NCBI RefSeq assembly: GCF_024137965.1
Contig: NZ_CP099975.1
Coordinates: forward strand, 1,798,001 to 1,862,000
DNA: 64,000 nucleotides
Source of the DNA: Halomonas sp. Y3
GTDB lineage: Bacteria; Pseudomonadota; Gammaproteobacteria; Pseudomonadales; Halomonadaceae
Direction of reading: 5' to 3'
Notes under the pieces: model-generated
Told to the model about the DNA's origin: nothing
What the model saw: the letters and a program-made list of their open reading frames with translations, nothing else
Database searches by the model: none
In this document: one piece after another, positions 59,071 to 64,000 of the stretch
Layout of the letters: every line of letters begins with the position of its first letter
How positions within the stretch are numbered: position 1 is the first letter of the stretch
Made by a program: the position numbers and the translations under genes

Positions 59071-60192
59071 TCAGGCCGCGTCGACAAGGTGGTCGCTGAC
59101 ATGGTTGAGGTGGTGATCGACGTCACCCAGGTAGTGATCGAACATCACCAGGTGCTTGGCGTAGTGCGATACGTAGCACTCTTCGCTCATGCCCATGCCA
59201 CCATGCAACTGGATGGATTGCTCGGCGACGAAGCGGGCGGCCTCGCCGCAGTAGGCCTTGGCTGCGGCGAGGCGATAGTCGCGCTCGGCATCGGGAAGGG
59301 CCAGGCTGGTGGCGGCGAGAATCGCCATGGAACGGGCTTGCTCAAGGTGCAGATGCATGTCAACCATGCGGTGCTGCAGGCTCTGGAACGCCGACAGGGG
59401 GGTGCCGAACTGCTGGCGCTCCTTGAGGTAGTCGAGGGTCTGCTCGCAGGCGACCTCCATGGCACCGACCGCCTCGGCACACAGCGCCGCGCGTCCGAGC
59501 GCCAGGGTGGCATCGAGGGCCTGGGCGGCGTCGAGGCCGAGACAGCTGTCGTCGCTCAACGAGACGGCGTCCAGGGTCAGGTCGCTGGCCGACTGGTCGT
59601 CGATGGTGCGGTAGTCGCGACGCCACAGGCCGGCGGCATCGGTGGGTACCACGAACAGGCCCAGGCGCCCGTCATCGAGACGGGCGGTGACGAGCAGGGC
59701 AGCGGCCGAGGCGGCATTGAGCACCAGCTGCTTGTTGCCATCGAGGCGCCAACCATCACCCTCCCGGCGTGCCGCGGTGGCGATGTCATGGGCATCGTAG
59801 CGGGCGTCGTTCTCCTGCCAGGCCAGTGCCAGCTGATGGTCGCCCTCCAGCAGCGGGGTCAGCCAGCGCGCCTGCTGCCCGGCATCGCCGAGCCGGGCCA
59901 GCAGATCACCGGGTAGCACCAGGCCGGCCAGGTAGGCGTCGGGCACCAGGCCGCGTCCCAGGGCCTGCATGATGAGCATCAGGTCGGTGCCGTCACCGCC
60001 GAGGCCGCCGACCTCCTCGGCGAAGGGCATGTGCAGCAACCCCAGTTCGGCGAAGGTCTGCCACAGCGCCGAAGGTTCATCGGCAGGTGCCTCGAGCATG
60101 GCGCGGCGCTGCTCGGGGGCGACCCGGTCGGCAATCAGGCGGTCGAGGGTATCGGCGAGCATGCGCTGCTCGTCGGTCAGGGAAAAGTCCAT
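59071..60192 (-). CDS. Acyl-CoA dehydrogenase, small subunit (PimD-like)
   Basis: A 373-residue protein starting MDFSLTDEQRMLADTLDRLI, the typical start of pimeloyl-CoA dehydrogenase small subunits. It has QSIQLHGGMGMSEECYVSHYAKHL near the C-terminus but no YEGT motif; the equivalent region reads HYLGDVDHHL. Such proteins pair with a second dehydrogenase subunit to build one shared active site. ATG 60192 follows AAGGAG; the frame is open to 60228 but that start has no support. 27 bp before ETF-QO. Confidence 0.85.
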   Translation of the reverse strand: MDFSLTDEQRMLADTLDRLIADRVAPEQRRAMLEAPADEPSALWQTFAELGLLHMPFAEEVGGLGGDGTDLMLIMQALGRGLVPDAYLAGLVLPGDLLARLGDAGQQARWLTPLLEGDHQLALAWQENDARYDAHDIATAARREGDGWRLDGNKQLVLNAASAAALLVTARLDDGRLGLFVVPTDAAGLWRRDYRTIDDQSASDLTLDAVSLSDDSCLGLDAAQALDATLALGRAALCAEAVGAMEVACEQTLDYLKERQQFGTPLSAFQSLQHRMVDMHLHLEQARSMAILAATSLALPDAERDYRLAAAKAYCGEAARFVAEQSIQLHGGMGMSEECYVSHYAKHLVMFDHYLGDVDHHLNHVSDHLVDAA

Positions 60193-60224
60193 GGGCGGCT
60201 CCTTGGATGCCGAGGGTCGGCGAC

Positions 60225-61421
60225 TCACATGCCGAGAATTGTCTTGGCGACGATGCTCTTCTGGATCTCGTTGGCACCGCCATAGATCGAGAGCTTGCGG
60301 CGGTTGAAGTACTGGGCGGCGCCCGCGGCGCTCTCGGCCAGGCTCGGGTCGTCGAGCTCGCCGTCGCCGTGGAGGAAGTCGGGAAAGAAGGGCAGCGCGG
60401 CCGGCCCCAGGGCGCGGCGGGTCAGTTCACTGAGCTCCTGGCGAAGTTCCGAGCCGCGGACCTTGAGCAGCGAACTCTCCGCTCCCGGCACGCTGCCATC
60501 CTGAGCCGCGGCGATGACCCGCAGGTTGGTGACCTCCAGGGCCATCAGCTCGAGCTCGGCCTTTACCACCCTCTGGCGGAAACTCGCCAGCTCGAGAAGA
60601 GGCCGCCCGCGATGCTGAATCCGGGTGGCCAGTGACTTGAGATGGGTCAGTGCCTGCTTGGCGTGGCCGAGCCCGGCAATGCCGGTGCGTTCGTGAGTCA
60701 GCAGGAACTTGGCGCAGGTCCAGCCCTGTCCCTCCTCGCCGATGCGGTTGGCCACCGGCACGCGGACCTCGTCGAGGAAGACCTCGTTGACCTCGTGGGC
60801 GCCATCCAGGGTGATGATCGGGCGTATCGTGATGCCCGGACTTGCCATGTCGATCAGCAGAAAGCTGATGCCGGCCTGCTTCCTGGCGTCCGGGTCGGTA
60901 CGCACGAGGCAGAACATCATGTTGGCGTGCTGCCCAAGGGTGGTCCATGTCTTCTGCCCGGTGACGACATAGTGGTCACCGTCGCGCACGGCGCGGGTCT
61001 TGAGGCTGGCCAGGTCGGAGCCGGCCCCGGGCTCGGAGTAGCCCTGGCACCACCAGTCCCGGTTGGCGAGGATGCGCGGCAGGTAGTGGCGCTGCTGCGC
61101 TTCGCTGCCGAATTTCATGATCACAGGAGCGACCATGTTGACACCGAATGGCACCACGGTCGGCGCATGGGCGGCGGCACACTCCTCGTCGAAGATGTGC
61201 CGTTGCACCGGGCCCCAGCCGGGCCCCCCGTGTGCCTCGGGCCAGTTGGCGGCCAGCCAGCCGCGCTCACTGAGAATATTCTGCCAGCGCACGTGGTCAT
61301 CGGCGGAGAGCCGACGGCCGAGCCGCACGCGTTCGCGGATGTCGTCGGGGAGTGACGTGGCGAGAAAGTCGCGTACGTCCTGGCGGAACGCCTGTTCCTC
61401 GGCACTGTAGGTCAGGTTCAT
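60225..61421 (-). CDS. Acyl-CoA dehydrogenase, large subunit (PimC-like)
   Basis: A 398-residue partner of the preceding gene's product. It begins MNLTYSAEEQAFRQDVRDFL and has ANWPEAHGGPGWGPVQRHIF, CQGYSEPGAGSDLASLKT, QKTWTTLGQHANMMFCLVRT and the C-terminal YGGANEIQKSIVAKTILGM. Gly381 stands where the catalytic Glu sits in ordinary acyl-CoA dehydrogenases; this is normal for the PimC branch. It overlaps the hydratase gene by 4 bp and precedes the small subunit by 32 bp. Confidence 0.86.
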   Translation of the reverse strand: MNLTYSAEEQAFRQDVRDFLATSLPDDIRERVRLGRRLSADDHVRWQNILSERGWLAANWPEAHGGPGWGPVQRHIFDEECAAAHAPTVVPFGVNMVAPVIMKFGSEAQQRHYLPRILANRDWWCQGYSEPGAGSDLASLKTRAVRDGDHYVVTGQKTWTTLGQHANMMFCLVRTDPDARKQAGISFLLIDMASPGITIRPIITLDGAHEVNEVFLDEVRVPVANRIGEEGQGWTCAKFLLTHERTGIAGLGHAKQALTHLKSLATRIQHRGRPLLELASFRQRVVKAELELMALEVTNLRVIAAAQDGSVPGAESSLLKVRGSELRQELSELTRRALGPAALPFFPDFLHGDGELDDPSLAESAAGAAQYFNRRKLSIYGGANEIQKSIVAKTILGM

Positions 61422-62851
61422 GGGGTTGTCTCCGAGGTGGCGGATGCTGAGAGAGTGGCCTGGCGGTGGGGGCCACCGAGGTGACGCGGGTAGCCCAGGA
61501 CCTCGATGGCCAGCAGGTCGATATCGCTGGTGCGATAGCAGAACCCCTGCTCGGCGAGGCGCAGGCTGGTCGCCTCCATGGCGGCGCACCGGTCATCCGG
61601 CGCGTCGTTCGCCGCCCGAAGCAGCGCGGCGAGCAGGCTGTCGCGACGGCTCACCACGACGACCTGGCGCAGTGCCTTGAGGGCGGAGGCCGCGGCCTGC
61701 TGCTGATCGGCACTGGCCCGAGTGGCGACCAGTTCCACCAGAGTGCCCTGTTTCGGCGTGACCAAAACCAAGTCTGCGTCCATCTCTTCCAGCCGGCCGA
61801 TGCCCTCCGCCGGCTGCAGGATGATGGACAGGCACCCCGCCGGACAACGGAGAGCCGCATCGTCGGGGGCGATGAGACAGGCCTGTGTCGACTCGTCTGG
61901 CCGACTGGTCAACTCGATGCCGGTGCGCCCGGCATTGCCCTTGAGGCGCTCGAAGAGCGGGTGCTCGCCGAGCAGGGCGATGCGGCTCAGCATCTGGGGG
62001 GCACCGGTGTCTGGCACCCTGTGCGGGGCACGGGCGGCGAAGAAGGCATGGATCAATCCGGCCCGCTGGGGGGAGTCCATGCAGGCGAGGAACAGCTCGC
62101 GCTCGCGGCGCAGCCCCTCGGCCAGGCTGGTGTCGGTGCTGGCCGCGACCGCCTCGAGGCAACGAAATGGCGAGAACAGCTCGGGCACATCGGTCTCGAG
62201 CCGAGCCCGATGGCGAGCGATGGCTCCGGGGTCGGCGGCGGGCGCGGGTAGCTCGCCGGTCCGGCGGGCGGTGCGCTGGCCTTCCAGGATGGCGCGAGCG
62301 GCGCCGAGGCCGGCTTCGAGCGGCCCAGCGGTCGCCTCAATGGCATCGATGATGCCCAGCGCCAAGGCCTCCTCGGCGGGCACGAAACGTCCGCTGGTGA
62401 TCAGTTCCAGGGCGCACTCCACACCAACCAGGCGGGGCAGCCGCTGGGTGCCACCGGCACCGGGCAGCAGGCCGAGGGTGACCTCGGGCAGGCCGACCCG
62501 GGTCCCCGGCAGGGCGACACGGTAGTGGCAGCCCAGTGCCACCTCGAGGCCGCCGCCCAGGGCGGTGCCGTGCAGTACCGCCACCAGGGGCTTGGTGCTG
62601 GCCTCGAGGCGCGATATGACCTCGGGCAGCAACGGAGCCTGTGGTGGCTGGCCGAACTCGCGGATATCGGCACCGGCGATGAAGGTGCGCCCATCGGCCA
62701 TCAGCATCAGCGCCTGAGCGCTGTCATCGGCCAGGCCCCGGTCGAGGGCGTCGAGCAGACCGATACGCACGCCATGGCCGAGGGCGTTGACGGGCGGGTT
62801 AGCGATGGTGATGACGCCGACTGTGCCATGTCGCTGGTAGTGAACACTCAT
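61418..62851 (-). CDS. Enoyl-CoA hydratase with a collapsed 3-hydroxyacyl-CoA dehydrogenase tail (FadB/PimF-like)
   Basis: A 477-residue protein. Residues 1-190 are a full crotonase domain with catalytic Glu residues E103 (GGGLEVALG) and E123 (LPEVTLGLLPGAGGTQRL). Residues 228-275 (SLAEGLRRERELFLACM, AGLIHAFFAAR) are the linker found in FadB/FadJ/PimF fusions. Where the NAD Rossmann domain should follow, the motif GxGxxG is missing, and the protein is about 220 residues shorter than the 700-residue fusions; the C-terminus GFCYRTSDIDLLAIEVLGYPRHLGGP still matches the end of the dehydrogenase part. Hydration is likely kept; oxidation must be done by the separate enzyme at 46802. Confidence 0.82.
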   Translation of the reverse strand: MSVHYQRHGTVGVITIANPPVNALGHGVRIGLLDALDRGLADDSAQALMLMADGRTFIAGADIREFGQPPQAPLLPEVISRLEASTKPLVAVLHGTALGGGLEVALGCHYRVALPGTRVGLPEVTLGLLPGAGGTQRLPRLVGVECALELITSGRFVPAEEALALGIIDAIEATAGPLEAGLGAARAILEGQRTARRTGELPAPAADPGAIARHRARLETDVPELFSPFRCLEAVAASTDTSLAEGLRRERELFLACMDSPQRAGLIHAFFAARAPHRVPDTGAPQMLSRIALLGEHPLFERLKGNAGRTGIELTSRPDESTQACLIAPDDAALRCPAGCLSIILQPAEGIGRLEEMDADLVLVTPKQGTLVELVATRASADQQQAAASALKALRQVVVVSRRDSLLAALLRAANDAPDDRCAAMEATSLRLAEQGFCYRTSDIDLLAIEVLGYPRHLGGPHRQATLSASATSETTP

Positions 62852-62862
62852 AGTGGCTCCGG

Positions 62863-62879
62863 GTTTCGCTTAGTAAAAT
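62863..62879. promoter_or_regulatory. Operator site 3, proximal to the hydratase operon start
   Basis: GTTTCGCTTAGTAAAAT: a good left arm (TTTCGC) and a weaker right arm (GTAAAA). It lies 12-28 bp upstream of the hydratase start codon, inside the expected leader or downstream of the promoter, where binding would tend to repress. Confidence 0.5.
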
Positions 62880-62909
62880 ATATGCTTGTTTTTTCGGAAT
62901 TCGCTGATC

Positions 62910-62939
62910 ATGGCGAAGGATGCCGGGGGAGTCAATAAA
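62910..62939 (-). promoter_or_regulatory. Candidate promoter of the hydratase-dehydrogenase-ETF-QO operon
   Basis: On the minus strand TTTATTGACTCCC (62939-62927) contains a -35 TTGACT, followed after 17 bp by CATGAT as a -10. The same 13-mer occurs at 48423-48435. Operator site 4 ends 10 bp upstream of it. Confidence 0.55.
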
Positions 62940-62949
62940 TCAAAATATA

Positions 62950-62966
62950 GTTTTGCATTGCGAAAC
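62950..62966. promoter_or_regulatory. Operator site 4, upstream of the hydratase operon -35 box
   Basis: GTTTTGC-ATT-GCGAAAC, a 7+7 palindrome with one mismatch. Its distance to the shared TTTATTGACTCCC element (10 bp) nearly equals that at site 1 (9 bp), consistent with binding by an activator directly upstream of RNA polymerase. Confidence 0.65.
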
Positions 62967-62987
62967 GAGGGTGGCTGGGCAAAAGGC

Positions 62988-63013
62988 CAAAGGCCGCTCA
63001 CCGGCGGCCTTGG
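62988..63013 (-). terminator. Terminator after the TAXI receptor gene
   Basis: Arms AAGGCCGC (62990-62997) and GCGGCCTT (63004-63011) form a perfect 8-bp stem with a 6-nt loop. On the minus strand it is followed by T-rich sequence (TTTGGCCTTTTG), 33 bp after the stop codon of the TAXI gene. Confidence 0.75.
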
Positions 63014-63043
63014 GGTAGAGATGCTAAGTAACGTTAAGAAAGG

Positions 63044-64000
63044 CTAGAATACGGGATTTAACCCCGCTTGCTGCAAGGCGGCTCGCCGGGTTTCCATCCA
63101 GCCGTCGATAAACGCCGTTTCCTCTTCCGGCGCATCGGTTTGATAAGCGTTCCAAGTGTCCATCAGCAGTTGTTGCCGCTCGACCAGGGCGTTTTGGTGC
63201 GCCTCCATGTCTTCGGTCCATATACCGCTTTCCTTGTAGTACGCCACCACGGCATCGTGGAAAGGCACTACCCAGTTCATATTCTGATTTTCAAGCGCGT
63301 AGCCGCTGGCTCCTGGGGCGTTGTCTTTATAGTCGTCGAACGACTCCACCAGGGTGGTGATCAAGCCGGTGACCGTTTCCGGAGCCAAGTCGGCATTGCT
63401 CACCATGATCGGGTAGGGGTAGCTGGCAGTGGGCAGCGGCTCCGCGGCGTCAATGCCAGCCCCCGAGGTGACATCGTGGGGCTGGAAGTAGGGCGCCACG
63501 TCCAGCATTCGCGCCCAGCCGGCCTCATCATCGGCAGGAAGCTCCGACCACTGCAAGCCGCGCGGGCTGGCGGCCAACCGTTGGGCGGCGGGCGTCACCG
63601 TGGTGGTGATCGCAGCATCGGCGCGACCGCTGATGATGCCGTCGAAGGCAGCGTTGTAACCGGGGAAATCGACGCGCTCGACGTCGTCCCACGTCAATCC
63701 GGCGAACGCAAGGTAGGCTTCGGCGGCTTTATTCAGCGCGTCATCGCCACGCAGGTAGGCCAGCCGCTTACCCTTGAGGTCGTCGATGGACGCCATCTCG
63801 ACGTCGCCTGCCACCGCCATGCCTAACCCAAAGCTGGCCATCGAAGTTGAAATCACGCGAATGGGCTGCGGGCCCCAGTCGGGCCCGGCGAACATCATGA
63901 CACCTTCGGAACCGTAGTAGCTGGCTATGCCGCAGGCGCACAGATCCACACGGCCCGTTTTTAGCGGTGTCATGCGCATGGTGTCGTTTTCACCAGGAAT
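63044..64000 (-). CDS. TAXI-family TRAP transporter solute receptor, 5'-truncated by the window
   Basis: The frame runs off the right edge; 318 residues are visible and only the signal peptide and first strands are missing. TGRVDLCACGIASYYGSEG, IDDLKGKRLAYLRGDDALNKAAEAYL and GRADAAITTTVTPAAQRLA match TAXI-type periplasmic receptors, which feed a fused TRAP permease. Known ligands are dicarboxylates and related acids. The permease gene is not in the window. Its closeness to the acyl-CoA cluster suggests it may supply the pathway's acid, but a terminator separates it from the hydratase operon. Confidence 0.85.
   Translation of the reverse strand: MPGENDTMRMTPLKTGRVDLCACGIASYYGSEGVMMFAGPDWGPQPIRVISTSMASFGLGMAVAGDVEMASIDDLKGKRLAYLRGDDALNKAAEAYLAFAGLTWDDVERVDFPGYNAAFDGIISGRADAAITTTVTPAAQRLAASPRGLQWSELPADDEAGWARMLDVAPYFQPHDVTSGAGIDAAEPLPTASYPYPIMVSNADLAPETVTGLITTLVESFDDYKDNAPGASGYALENQNMNWVVPFHDAVVAYYKESGIWTEDMEAHQNALVERQQLLMDTWNAYQTDAPEEETAFIDGWMETRRAALQQAGLNPVF

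Overview
The window is GC-rich DNA from a Gammaproteobacterium. The lpxH-ppiB / glnS-cysS neighbourhood, osmoprotectant and guanidine handling genes, and a TAXI-type TRAP receptor suggest a Halomonas-like halophile; the genus is an inference. No tRNA, rRNA, CRISPR array, prophage or integrase is visible.

Layout. (1) 1-4806 is core: the tail of a CobW-type GTPase, lpxH and ppiB on the minus strand, then glnS and cysS on the plus strand. (2) 4931-19868 is a defence and toxin island: hipBA, a complete type II Wadjet operon (jetABCD, 6651-14891), an intact IS3-family element (14912-16140, GTTC target duplication) that landed 20 bp after jetD and on the edge of a broken outer-membrane beta-barrel gene, a MntA-HepT pair, a YefM-YoeB pair and an AAA-like/PD-(D/E)XK protein. 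(3) 19926-25165 holds an SNF2 helicase with a SWIM finger, an OmpA-domain protein with no visible export signal, and a DUF1853 protein. (4) 25260-29076 is a four-gene osmoprotectant ABC transporter of the YehZYXW/OpuC type. (5) 29251-37167 has branched-chain 2-oxoacid dehydrogenase E1alpha-E1beta-E2 without E3, a Ser/Thr kinase-like protein, and the 5-oxoprolinase operon pxpABC. (6) 37239-40986 has a small RHH protein, a guanidine-II (mini-ykkC) riboswitch in front of an SMR exporter (sugE/gdx), a GntR regulator, and a complete group II intron with its maturase. (7) 41015-44509 is a minus-strand MCE lipid-transport operon (permease with STAS domain, ATPase, MCE protein, lipoprotein).

(8) 44555-64000 is an acyl-CoA catabolic cluster: IclR regulator, thiolase, 3-hydroxyacyl-CoA dehydrogenase, acyl-CoA dehydrogenase, acyl-CoA ligase, thioesterase, an unassigned permease, glutaryl-CoA dehydrogenase, EtfBA, a nitronate monooxygenase-like protein, ETF-ubiquinone oxidoreductase, a PimC/PimD-like dehydrogenase pair, an enoyl-CoA hydratase carrying a shrunken dehydrogenase tail, and a TAXI receptor. 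The genes fit activation and beta-oxidation of a dicarboxylic (possibly odd-chain, pimelate-like) or alicyclic acid down to glutaryl-CoA and crotonyl-CoA, with electrons passing through ETF and ETF-QO to ubiquinone. Four copies of a near-palindrome of the form TTTYGC-N3-GCRAAA lie in the three main promoter regions of this cluster. In two of them the site is followed after 9-10 bp by an identical 13-mer containing a TTGACT -35 box, which points to one local regulon, most simply run by the IclR protein.

Most promising leads: the catabolic regulon with its shared promoter module, the hydratase with a collapsed dehydrogenase module, the island built around type II Wadjet, and the guanidine-II riboswitch.
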